A stretch of 64,000 nucleotides of DNA from Haliotis asinina. Taxonomy: Eukaryota; Mollusca; Gastropoda; Lepetellida; Haliotidae. The position numbers and the translations under genes were made by a program. Where the stretch lies: positions 12,716,501 to 12,780,500 of the forward strand of contig NC_090283.1 of NCBI RefSeq assembly GCF_037392515.1. The letters run 5' to 3'. Positions 22,105 to 32,599 of this stretch are shown in pieces; position 1 is the first letter of the stretch, and each line of letters begins with the position of its first letter. Under the pieces are notes generated by a model. The model was not told where the DNA came from, ran no database searches, and was given only the letters and a program-made list of their open reading frames with translations.

Positions 22105-25100
22105 AATATTATACAGTGGAATTGCAGAGGATTGAGGACAAATTTACATGAATTACAGCTATTAGTCCAAGATTTCACACCTTCAGCGTTATGTCTCCAA
22201 GAGACATATTAAAAGCAAACAGATACATTTGACCTTCGTCATTTTAATGCATATCATTGCTTTTCACCTCCGGGTGATAGGGCCACTGGCGGATCATCCA
22301 TTCTAGTTAAACAAAACGTTATTCAAAGCCCTGTTTCACTTAATACTAACATGCAGGCTGTTGCAGTGAGAATTACTTTACATGTAGCGTTTACGCTATG
22401 CTCTCTTTATATTTCACCCTCTTCGGCTTTTGCCAAAACCGATCTTCAAGCTCTATATGATCAGCTCCCGAAGCCCTGTATTATAATGGGAGATTTAAAT
22501 GGCCACAACCCACTCTGGGGTAGTGTAAATACAAACACTAGAGGTAAATTGTTGGAGGACTTTTGTTCTGACAATGACTTATGTATTTATAATGATGGTT
22601 CCAACACATATTTACACCCTGGTACAGGGACTTATTCTGCTCTCGACTTGTCATTGACAAATTCAGAACTATTAAATGAATTCGAATGGTCAGTCCAAGA
22701 TGACCTGTGTGGAAGTGACCATTTTCCTACTATATTAAAAGCTGTAACTCCATCTGATGTTCCTCCATCATCAAGACGGAATTTTAAAAAGGCTAACTGG
22801 GCTTTATATGAAACACTGTGTGCTGAAAAACTTAAACCCGAACGTTTTATTGACGTTCCTGATGCTATTAAATCTTTTTCTGATGAACTGAGTTCCATAG
22901 CTGATGAGTGTATACCAAATTCCTCTGTAGTTTCACACATAAGAAAACCATGGTTCAACGATGAGTGCAAACAAGCTAGGAAGGCAAGGAAAAAGGCAGA
23001 ACATTATTTCCGTCGCCATCCTATGGTACATAATTTAAATAAATTTTAAATTTTAAATGCTAAAGCACGGCGTACTTTTAAACAGAACAAACGCCAATCT
23101 TGGAAAAATTATGTGTCCAAAATAAATTCTCGGACACCCATGTCCAAGGTATGGAACATGGTCTAGAAAATCAAAGGTAAAGGTACTAAATCTACTGTCC
23201 ATCATCTTAAACGTGGAGATCAATTGCTTACTGATAAATCAGATATTGCTAATAAACTAGGTGAAACCCTTGCTAGACACTCTTCCTCTTCAAAGTATGT
23301 ACCAAAATTCCAGCAATATCAAAAAAGAAGAAAAGAAAACTATTAATTTCAGTTCTGATAATGGGGAAGATTATAATGAAACGTTTGCTATTCATGAACT
23401 CCATACTGCTATTGATCAAGCTCATGACACTGCTACTGGAGCTGATAACATACATTATCAGCTCCTGAAGCACATACCGGAATCCTGCCTAGAAACTCTT
23501 TTCAATATTTTTGATGATATTTGGACATCGGGTAACTTTCCTCCGTCATGGCGTGACGCCATAGTAGTACCAATACCTAAACCTGGACGTGATCATACGG
23601 ATCCGTCCAATTATCGACCTATTTCACTAACTAGCTGTGTTTGCAAGACCATGGAACGCATGATAAATAATCGACTTGTTTGGTAATTGGAAACAAATAA
23701 TCTTATCACAGATATACAGTGTGGTTTCCGTAAAAACAAAAGTACTGTCGATCACTTAGTGCGACTGGAATCATTTGTTGAAAACGCACTAATTAATAAA
23801 CAACATGCTGTGTCTATCTTTTTTGATCTTGAAAAAGCATATGACACAACCTGGACACATGGTATTTTGAGGGATTTACATGACTTTGGTTTGCGAGGTC
23901 GTTTGCCTCAATTTATTGACAGACTTTTTAATTGACAGACAATTCCAGGTCCGTGTTGGTTCTACCCTGTCTGATCATTACAATCAGGAACAGGGTGTTC
24001 CACAAGGCAGTATTTTTAGCATCAAGATCAACAGTTTATCAAAAGTTTTAAACGATTCAATTGATGGATCGCTTTTCGTGGATGCTTTTAATATTTCTTG
24101 CCGAGGTAAAAATATGCATACTATTGAACGGCAACTGCAGTTGTGTTTAAACAAAATAAATAAATGGTGTCTTGAAAACGGCTTCAAATTTTCGAAGTCC
24201 AAAACTAATTGTATACATTTTTGCAGAACATATAAGCCACATAAGGACCCAGAACTATCTCTAGATGGCACTCCCATCAAAGTTGTAAAGGAGGCCAAGT
24301 TCTTGGGATTAATTTTTGACTCACATTTAACGTTTCTACCACATATCAAATCCCTCAAAACTAAATGCCTGAAGGCACTTGACTTGTTGAAAGTCGTTTC
24401 AAATTCTAAATGGGGAGGGGACCAAACTACCCTCCTGCAACTTTATCGATCACTACTGATCCGGTCAAAACTTGATTATGGCTCCATTGTATATGGTGGA
24501 GCCTGTAAAAGCAACCTGAAACTTTTAGATTCTGTTCACCGTCAAGGTCTAAGACTTTGTCTTGGCTCCTTTGGAACTTCACCTGTTGACAGCCTGTACG
24601 TTGAGGCCGATGAGCCATCTCTTGAGCAGCGACGTATCAAATTAGCTTTACAGTATGTAACAAAATTATATTCCAGTGAGTCAAACCCTGTATATAACTG
24701 TGTTTTCAGTGCTCTGTGTGAGGACAATATGAAATCTTCGCTTGTACCGCCTCTTGGTTTAAGAATTAAACCATTTCTTGCTGCTGCCGGCATTGCGCTG
24801 GAAAATATAGCTCCTTCCCGTCTTCTTTCTTCTTCTCCTTGGCAGCTGCTTAGGCCCCAAGTGGACCTAACACTGACCACATTTAAAAAATCAGAAACTA
24901 ATGAATTACATTATAAACAAGAATATAATGACTTGAAACATAAATATAGCAGTTATAAATCCTTATTTACACCAAGGACGGTGGCGCAGTAGCTTGTGCC
25001 ACTGTCATTGGATCCAGAACAATATCTTCTAGATTACCAGACAACAGTTCTATTTTTACCGCTGAGGCTAACGCCATATTAACAGCTCTTAAATATATTC

Positions 25101-25732
25101 AAAGACGCCGTAAACATAAACAATATATAATCTATTCCGGCTCTCTTTCCTGCCTTCAGGCGATTAAAAATATTTCTTGCAAACATCCACTTTTAATAGA
25201 AATTATTGAATTGTATAATGATCTTGCTACTGGCCAATACGACATCGTCTTCTGTTGGTTACCCAGCCACGTTGGCATTTCCGGTAACGCAATGGCCGAT
25301 CTTGCTGCTAAGGCAGCACTCAACAAATCTGTGACACCACTTCTTATTCCATATTCAGATTACAAAGCTTGCATTAGATCTTATATCCGTGACCTGATGC
25401 AGAAGAAATGGGACACCCAGGTAGGTATAAATAAATTACTAGTATATGAAATAAAACCTTATATTGGTTACACCTAATTGGGTCGTCAGTCCAGATTTGA
25501 AGAGGTTATTTTAAGACGATGTCGTATTGGCCACACAAGATATACCCATAAATATTTGCTTAAAGGTGAGGATCCTCCATTTTGCATCCCTTGTGATGAG
25601 AGAACCACGGTCAAGCACATCCTGCTTGACTGTGTTGAATTCTCCATCACAAGGGATAGATATTTTAATGTAAAAACAATGTCAGATCTTTTTAACACAA
25701 TTAGTGCTCATTTAATTATTGGATTTTTATAA
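22105..25732 (+). pseudogene. LINE ORF2: endonuclease, reverse transcriptase, RNase H (broken)
   Basis: Endonuclease at 22105-22740 (IIQWNCRGLR, MGDLNGHNPLWGS, GSDHFPTI), RT at about 23400-24600 (NYRPISLTSCVCKTMER, CGFRKNKSTVDHLVRLE, FDLEKAYDTTW, QEQGVPQGS), RNase H at about 24970-25330 (FTAEANAILTAL, WLPSHVGISGNAMADLAAKA) and a C-terminal CX2CX7HX4C motif near 25.6 kb. In-frame stops at 22210, 23047, 23684 and 25475; frame changes between 23050 and 23260, near 23930 and near 24970. The RT active site reads FVDA (about 24078) in place of the usual xxDD. An RNase H position usually Asp reads Gly (YSGS). The element cannot move itself. Confidence 0.9.
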
Positions 25733-26299
25733 GAAACTGATTTCATGTATGAATTCTGATTATTATGTTCTGTAGATAGTTGCATTTTAATTATTGGTAG
25801 TTTAGATTAGTAACTTGAATTGTTGATGGCTGTACCCTCAAAGGGGGTTGAAGTATTGTAAAATTATTGTCCTCCTGAGAGGGTACGTAAGTCCACAAAC
25901 ACTCACAGTAAATTTAAGTCTACCAGGTTTTTAATCGTAGTATTTATGTTCTTTTAATTTTGGCTAAATCGCAAGCAGCTGAAGGGATGGTGTAAATCCA
26001 ACTAGGGTCCATGTAGGAAACAAAGGTACTGTAAGTCCCCATGGTCCCTAGTGTGGTGATCTACCTTCTGTTGTTGTCGATCTATAGTCTGTTTTTTATA
26101 TTGTATTGTCTAAATAGTGCTATTAGTTTTAACTTTCCATGCTAGTTTTAATTGAAATTGTGATATTCTAGTTGTTTTACTGTCCTTCGTTGACAGATTT
26201 TACCACATGCATATATTTCATGTAAATGTTCTCGTCACGATATGGCTGGGATAATGCCGATGTGACGTAAAATATTACCTCACTCACTCACTCACTCAC

Positions 26300-26405
26300 T
26301 TGACGGGAGACACAATGACTTCGAACATTGTACTCATGTGAGGAATCGAACCCGGGCCTTCAGCGAGACGAGCGAATGCTTTAACCACTAGGCTACCCCA
26401 TTACC
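26300..26405 (-). repeat. SINE B, head half (split by a LINE)
   Basis: Begins with the duplicated ttgacgggagac, then the complement of the B box (ggaatcgaacccgggcc) and of the tRNA-like head (gcgaatgctttaaccactag, gctacccc). With 20187-20235 it makes one nearly complete SINE B. Confidence 0.88.
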
Positions 26406-26989
26406 CCTTTAACTGTATCACAAGCATGTTCATGAGCTCATCAATGGAAAAAGATTTCATTATAATCCGTCTCACTATCTTGAATTGAAATTGATACTTT
26501 TTTCATGCTGTATTTGTAGTTTGTAATATCAATTAACAGACCGGAAGGTCATTACAGTTTTTTTCCCGAAACTAAGTTAGAGGAACAGTTCACTGAAGTT
26601 TCACTTCAGATCATGAACGAGGGGAATGTCCTCTACACTCCACTGCCAGGATTGGGAGACAAATAACTAGGGATTCAAATGTGTTGTGCTCTTACGGGGA
26701 AACTGTCATTGGTGAAGGCACCCCAACATGCTTTATGGCCCTGGATCTCTTTTCTTTTGTTGTTGTTTTCTCGTTGGGGAAATGTTTCACAGTTCAATAA
26801 CAGGTTCAAGTTGGGGCTCCATGATTGCAGGTATAGCAACTAAGTTTTTTTTCGTTCTTTTTTTCTTTATGGCAGTGGTTCGGTTTAGTACATCGTTGTA
26901 TCGTTCACTTTTTATTCGCTCGTCGTTGATAGACATTTAGTATCATTTTAGTGAAAAATGTGTCATTACAGTATTTAGAGAATTTTAGT
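26406..26989. other. Spacer, nothing recognised
   Basis: Lies between SINE B and the third LINE copy. No convincing exon or repeat. Confidence 0.4.
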
Positions 26990-29035
26990 CTGTGTCAGGA
27001 AAGCTGTACATGACTTCGGGATGGATCTGTGTTATGCCCGAGGCACAAACATCCATTCCAAGGCTAAAACATTCAGCTTTGATCAATGATGGGATCTTTG
27101 TAAGCAAAGGTGAAAAGACAGATATTGGCCTTAATCAGTTTGTCACCTATTTTACTAAACCGCTTCACAAATTTTACAACTGTGACTTCATTTCTGGAAC
27201 AATCTCCACTTCAGACATATCCTACAGGCATTTTGCACGATCACGTGCAATGCCTCTACTTGAATTGAGTGTTTTGTGGATTGAGACAAAAACAATCGGT
27301 GAGAAATCACTGATACAATGATTACCATCAAAAATATTCAGAGACGATTCACATTTTTGCAGCTCGATAAATGAATTCAATAGTTTTTGAAATGACGAAC
27401 GGGCTGAATGTAAGGGGCACGCCGTCGATTTCACTGACAGCCAAGAGTGACCAACAATGGATGCTGTGCGGGGATTCTTCCTCAGGAGAATCTGGTTTGA
27501 AACATCAGTATCACTGAGCTGTCTTTTAGTTTTAGGTCGTGAGTTATCCTGTATAGCCATGAAGAAAAAACCTGTCCAGCACAACGCTTCCCCGCCTACC
27601 ATGGAGCGCCAACAAGGACAAGTGTAGGGATAAACCTCAGCTACAAGGATGTTATACGCCAACACAAAGGACACAGAAATAGTCAAATAGTGCTCAAGGT
27701 CAGGCTGGTTCGGCCCTTGACAGGTACCTGATGACAAATCGAACCTGGAGGTCATCAGTCGGCAAGTTGTAATAGTTTGTAAATTTTCTTGGATAGAATG
27801 TTTAACGTGTGAAATATAAGCACACATTTAAGTCAATGCGTAGGGCATGGCCAGCTGATTGGTTGAACAGGCCCATTCTACCATTCGTCTGTCGGAGTAA
27901 GGGTCAAAGAGTTGTGTTGGGCGAAGGAACGATGTTCCTGGAAGCAGTGTCCTCAGCCACCAGAATCCTCCCTCACCAACACAGGGCTCAACCCACGTTT
28001 AACCACCTGGGAAGGTTACGTCCATTGTTCTTGGAAATATTAGCGGATTAACTGACATAGGGCAGTTACCTTTGATTACTCTACTTAAAAACAATAAAAT
28101 GTCCTTATTTTGATAATGTTCATCTGAACTGTTACATTACACTCGTATTGAGTACGCATGCTCTTGTGGCGTAAGCCATTTAGTCACCCTCACTGCGGTA
28201 GTTATTTAAATAAACTGTACTCGGACTAAAACCCTCGCATACTTAATTTAGTACCCTCTTTACACTTGAGGCGGAGTCAGCCTAAATGCTGAAAGAAAAT
28301 TTCTGGAGATTCCTGCAAGTTCGAACTGAATTCTAAAACTTCTTACTGCATTCCGAATGCATTCCAACTATTCAGGTCAATTCTTGTAACGTGCCCGAAT
28401 GTTTTGAGCATGTTCAAACCTTTCCAGGTACATTCGAAGTGGACGCACTACATTCTGAGTATTCGTACTGCAGTCGAACTGCATTTAAAGCATTCAGAAC
28501 ATATTCGAGGAAGATTAGAGAAGACAGGCCACTTCCGAATCCTGTCAGAACTCGAATGCACCTCGAATGTATCTCAATATGCTTAAAACGTATATTGAAT
28601 ATTCGATTGAAGTTGGAATACAGCTCGAATGTACCTCGAATACACAGTCAGAACGTCCTGAATGCTCTTCAAATTGCCCATGACGTCACCAGAACACCGC
28701 AGAATCGCAGAACTCCACCTGTCACTGAAACGACTGATAACACTTGGGAGTCGCGTTCTTATATAAGCTGGAAAACATTGCTAATTTTGACATTCCTTCC
28801 GAAATATTTTTTTCTCCTGATTCTCCCTGATTCCTGTCAAGTCGAAATAAGTGTGGTGGAGCTTTAAGTAACTAAATGTAAGGGTGATTAACCTATACAC
28901 AAACTGGGTATCCAATTCGGCCACCTTTTACTGCTTTGACGGTGTGCTGAGGCCTTATTCTGTCCCGGGTCCCCACTGGGGAAGAGCTGTAAGTGTTACC
29001 CAGCACCCACCGCGAGGCGTCGACTCTTCAAGAGT
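26990..29035 (-). mobile_element. I/Nimb-clade LINE, copy 3 (5' UTR and ORF1 part)
   Basis: Minus strand: 5' UTR pieces at 28940-29035 (gttacccagcacccaccgcg) and 27840-28020 (gattggttgaacaggcccat), then ORF1 with MAIQDNSRPKTKRQLSD near 27.56 kb, IHKTLNSSRGIARDRAK near 27.26 kb and LIKANICLFTF near 27.1 kb, matching ETLNSSKCIVRDRD and TIKTNTYLFTF of the full copy. It stops near 26990 before the zinc knuckles. More diverged than copies 1 and 2. Interrupted by about 0.9 kb of foreign sequence. Confidence 0.8.
28025..28930. mobile_element. Unclassified 0.9-kb insertion in LINE copy 3
   Basis: Splits the 5' UTR of copy 3 between blocks that are contiguous in copies 1 and 2. It is rich in variants of CATTCGAA/CGAATGTA spaced at irregular intervals (28310-28660). 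It has no recognised protein; the longest plus-strand frame (28391-28867) looks like a by-product. Possible weak inverted ends (gttacctttgattactctac against gtaactaaatgtaagggtga). Family unknown. Confidence 0.45.
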
Positions 29036-29214
29036 ACTACCATAAGAATATATTTGATTTGATCGGGGTTTGATTTGTCCAATCTGGTCAATGAAGCGGA
29101 TTTGGACCAAATGTTAGTAAGAATATATTCAACTCTTGTCATATTGATTTTCCAGGTATTTAGGCAAGTTACTGCATTACCCTTCGCTTGCTGATACTAA
29201 GATCTGTGACATAT

Positions 29215-29345
29215 CGGGGCGGTGGGGTAGCCAACTGGTTAAAGCGTTCGCTCCTCACGCCGAAGACCCGGGTTCGATTCCCAACATGGGTACAATGTGT
29301 GACTTTACGATATCGTAAAGTTTCAGTCGCAAAAATCACAAAGAC
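29215..29345 (+). repeat. SINE B head (tRNA-like)
   Basis: ggggcggtggggtagccaac then tggttaaagcgttcgctcct and gacccgggttcgattcccaa. The A box (TAGCCAACTGG) and B box (GGTTCGATTCC) are both intact. The tail is replaced by unrelated sequence after gtacaatgtgtga. Confidence 0.88.
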
Positions 29346-29573
29346 TCCACCCTCACTGTCATCAAGTTCCCTACCAGAGAGTTAGCACCTATATGGTCAC
29401 ATAATGTGACAGTTATAACGTAACTGGTAGCAATGTGTGACAGTTATACAATTAGAATGTACCATAATTGGTCACAATGAGATTTACAACCAGGATGGTT
29501 ACAACAGGACAGCGATGGCTCGTTTGGTTATTAAATGTTACTCGTCTTCCTATTTGGTGACAATATTTGATAG

Positions 29574-29836
29574 AGTGAGTGAGTGTGTAGTTTTACGCTG
29601 CACTCAGCAATATTCCAGCTATATGGCGGCGGTCTGTAAATAATCGAGTCTGGACCAGACAATCCAGTGATCAACAACATCGATCTGCGCAATTGGGAAC
29701 CGATGACATATGCCAACCAAGTCAGCAAGCCTGACCACCCGATCCCGTTAGTCGCCTCTTACGACAAGCATAGTTGCCTTTTATGGCAGGCATGGATTGC
29801 TGAAGGCCTATTCTACCCCGAGACCTTCACGGGTAC
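29574..29836 (-). repeat. SINE A copy, near full length
   Basis: gagtgagtgtgtagttttac through atatggcggcggtctgtaaa and gtcgcctcttacgacaagca to accttcacgggtac. About 260 bp and well preserved. Confidence 0.95.
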
Positions 29837-29885
29837 AATATTTGATAGATATACGTTTAATGTTTACAATACGATTTGAATTGTG

Positions 29886-30200
29886 GGGCGTGGTGGGCGA
29901 GCTGGCTGAAGCGGCAGGCTGGTGATCCACCGGGCTTCAGGTGTCATCGTCCAGCCCATCTGTAACCGGGTGTAAAATCCTTAGGTGTCAACATTGCGTG
30001 CAGACTCTTTCGGTGTTGTCACAACTCTGAGTATACAGTACACAATCCTGTGCACTTAAAAGAACCCACGAATCAGATGGCGGTCCCATGAATGCCTGCA
30101 GATACTTAGTTGCCAGTACAGCAAAGGGCAGAAAACTTTGACAGAATACTGTAACTATGTGTCCCAGACCACCCAGCTGTGAATGAGTACCTCGCAAGGA
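29886..30200 (+). repeat. SINE E candidate (tRNA-like head, long body)
   Basis: Head gtggtgggcgagctggctga...ggtgatccaccgggcttcag, then a body ending ccagctgtgaatgagtacct. The A-box-like part is good but the B box is degenerate. Layout resembles the long tRNA-derived SINEs of marine invertebrates; named here from memory and not verified. Confidence 0.5.
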
Positions 30201-30202
30201 GT

Positions 30203-30360
30203 GATTGAGTTTAGTTTTACGCCGTACGCAATATGCCAGCTATAATCGAGTCTGGACCAGACAATCCAGTGATCAACAACATGAGCATCGATCTGCACCA
30301 TTGGGAACCGATGACGTGTCAACCAAGTCAGCTATTCTGACCACCCGATCCCGTCGTAAG
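30203..30360 (-). repeat. SINE A copy, internally deleted
   Basis: gattgagtttagttttacgc, then a direct jump to aatcgagtctggaccagaca and gatcaacaacatgagcatcg. The atatggcgg...taaat block is missing. Confidence 0.88.
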
Positions 30361-30689
30361 GATGAAAAGGGGGCAATAACTTGGTGTGCCTAGTGTTTGT
30401 AAGAGTGTATGATCCCTGGGGAGTTGAGATTAATAATACACTGTGCCGTTGAGACTGACAATGATAGATGGAAAAAATACTAGCACATGCTCTAGCTGCG
30501 TGGATCTGTCGGTCACAATATATGACATCCTAAATAATCACAATATAAACTATTACATGTACCTAGATTGTATCCGTGAGGCAGGTTCACAAACCCTATT
30601 TCGTTACATAAGAGTTATATACCCGTTGGTTACAACGGGACAGTAATATCCTAAATGTTCCAATCATGCTTCAGCTGGTTTCATCTCCA
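30361..30689. other. Spacer, nothing recognised
   Basis: No gene or repeat recognised between SINE A and SINE B. Confidence 0.4.
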
Positions 30690-30805
30690 TGAGTGAATGA
30701 AATAGGCTTCACACACTGACATTGTACACATGTGAAAAATCGAACCTGAGTCTTTGGCCAGACAAGCAAACACTCAAAAACTATTGGCTATCCACCGCCC
30801 TATGA
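30690..30805 (-). repeat. SINE B fragment
   Basis: ataggcttcacacactgaca, aatcgaacctgagtctttgg and ggctatccaccgccct are the head-side half on the minus strand. Confidence 0.75.
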
Positions 30806-31151
30806 ACCACACGCACAAGCTTAGTCCATATTGGCATTAATATATAAAAAAATGTTGCAATGCCTTGGAGCAGTCGTGTCAGGTATTCCCTTCAGAGGGC
30901 ATTATTGAAATGAAGACAAAATATTTGATAATGTATCATATTTAATGTTAAATAAAGTTGCATTATTTTTATACATGAGGAAACAATAACACAGTCTTGC
31001 ATAGTTAAACAGACTCATTAATAGAGTATTTAACAGTTGCTTAGCTTGCCACAGGTTCTGCAGACATGTTACTCTACATATAAAAAGTCAAAATACAGAA
31101 ATGTATGTCAGGATGATTTCATTCTGCTTTGTTCCTTTTTCCTGCATTCTC

Positions 31152-31419
31152 TATATCGCCAGGGTATACCTTCTGATAAGTCTCCACTATACCCTGGAAG
31201 CATCTACGGCCCTCTACGATGGATTTATCTGCAGTTTGTCCGCATGATTTCCCCCAAATCTCTGCACTTGCAAAAGCTATCTTTGTTGACACTGGCAAGC
31301 TCAGTTTGATTGGCTACTGTGAGAATGCTGAGCCAGCAAAGGGAGGTAATATATAGCTAGGCCATAGATGCATCCTGGGTATAGTGGAGAGTTATCAGAA
31401 CGCATACCCTGGCGATATC
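31152..31419. mobile_element. 268-bp MITE with about 60-bp inverted ends
   Basis: Left tatatcgccagggtatacct...ccactataccctgg and right ccatagatgcatcctgggta...cataccctggcgatatc are near-perfect inverted repeats about 60 bp long. No coding content. Confidence 0.88.
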
Positions 31420-31845
31420 AAGGATGGTTTTCTTGATAAGAACCATCATACTTTTGCATTAGATGCATTAGATGTGCTACAAACAAAACATACTTTGAAA
31501 TGAATAATTCATGATGCACAGTATAAGTTGACAGAAAGGTACACACAGTTTGGCTCTAAGTAGCAGAATATGGATGGGTCTGTTGTTTAGGCTTCAAGGT
31601 ACATTCTGTATTTCATCTTTGTCAATGGCATATATTTCTGTATACAGAAACGTACCAGGGGTACACATCTGTGGTACATGTACCAACAATGACCTCTTCA
31701 GATGAGTTAACCCATACAGAGAAAAATAGTTTCAATACATAGTCATAGATCACATCTCTGTCTAAAGAGTACAAGAAATACTGATGAATACAAGCTGCAT
31801 AACATAATTACATGTGACTTCTTTCAAGATAGAGTTCCTTAGTTC
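31420..31845. other. Spacer, nothing recognised
   Basis: AT-rich, no supported feature. Confidence 0.4.
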
Positions 31846-31849
31846 CCTG

Positions 31850-32012
31850 AGTGAGTGACTTTATTTTTATGCTGTCTTTCACCAATATTTCAGCAATATC
31901 ATAGCAGGGGACACCAAAAATAGGCTTCAAACATAGTACCCATATGGTAAATCAAACACGGATGTTCGACCTGACAAACCAACACTTTAACCACTATAGT
32001 ACTGTTGGACAT
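31850..32012 (-). repeat. SINE B copy, diverged
   Basis: gagtgagtgactttattttt, accaatatttcagcaatatc and gcaggggacaccaaaaatag, then the head complement ccaacactttaaccactata. Confidence 0.82.
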
Positions 32013-32599
32013 GGGGAAAACAAATGTTTTTTTTCCACATTCATGTCTACAATTTGTGCAGATGATAGGGGAAAGTGTGAAATATCTGTTAAATCAAGTT
32101 CAACTACAGTTCAAGTGGTAGGAAATGTAATAAAAGGATTTTACTGACCAGAGATTAGTGCAGAAATGAGCAATGCAGATTTTTGCGAAGTAAAAAGTGA
32201 CTTTTCTGGAATAGAAAATGGCTTTGCAAATTAGTGTGTGAAGATATTGTATTAAAAAGGACACTTTTTAAAAGGTCATTTTGAAATATAGACATTTCTT
32301 CATTATATACAAATGGCTGATGTGGCTTCACATATCACACTTGCAGTTGTGTAAAAGTTTAGGGATACAGAGTAACAGCCTAAAAGCAGTTTCTTTTTTC
32401 TATATCCGACAGTACTTTAGGCTACCTCACTGTCACTGGTTCCAGAGACAAAACTTAAATTACCAAAAACTTGAGAATAAATACTATTTTCTACACTAGT
32501 ATCAGTGTATAAGCATTATATACAAATGAACTAACATTGTATAAAAATCTTAGTATTGTTGCAAACTGTCACCATGACAACAGTTGCCATTGGTTACAT
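32013..32599. other. Probable 3' UTR of the zinc-finger gene
   Basis: Directly downstream of the zinc-finger stop on the minus strand. No other gene or repeat is visible. Confidence 0.45.

Larger units (their letters stand above)
20236..26299 (+). mobile_element. Full-length I/Nimb-clade LINE (6.06 kb) with 12-bp target duplication
   Basis: Layout: GC-rich 5' UTR (20236-20515), ORF1 (20825-22093), ORF2 remains with endonuclease, RT and RNase H (22105-25732), about 570 bp of 3' UTR, then a CTCACTCAC-repeat end. Both flanks carry ttgacgggagac (20224-20235 and 26300-26311). The 5' end ggcacccgtggcgagccacc matches the start of copy 1 near 2145, which fixes the true 5' terminus. The domain set (zinc-knuckle ORF1; EN-RT-RNase H ORF2) is that of the I superfamily, Nimb-like. 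It is dead through ORF2 lesions. Confidence 0.93.

Noticed and set aside
28391-28867. 158-residue open frame as a gene
   Set aside because: No domain, no splice partner, and it lies wholly within an insertion in a LINE.
29215-29300. Functional tRNA gene
   Set aside because: A and B boxes are present, but no acceptor stem pairing was found and the sequence continues as SINE B.
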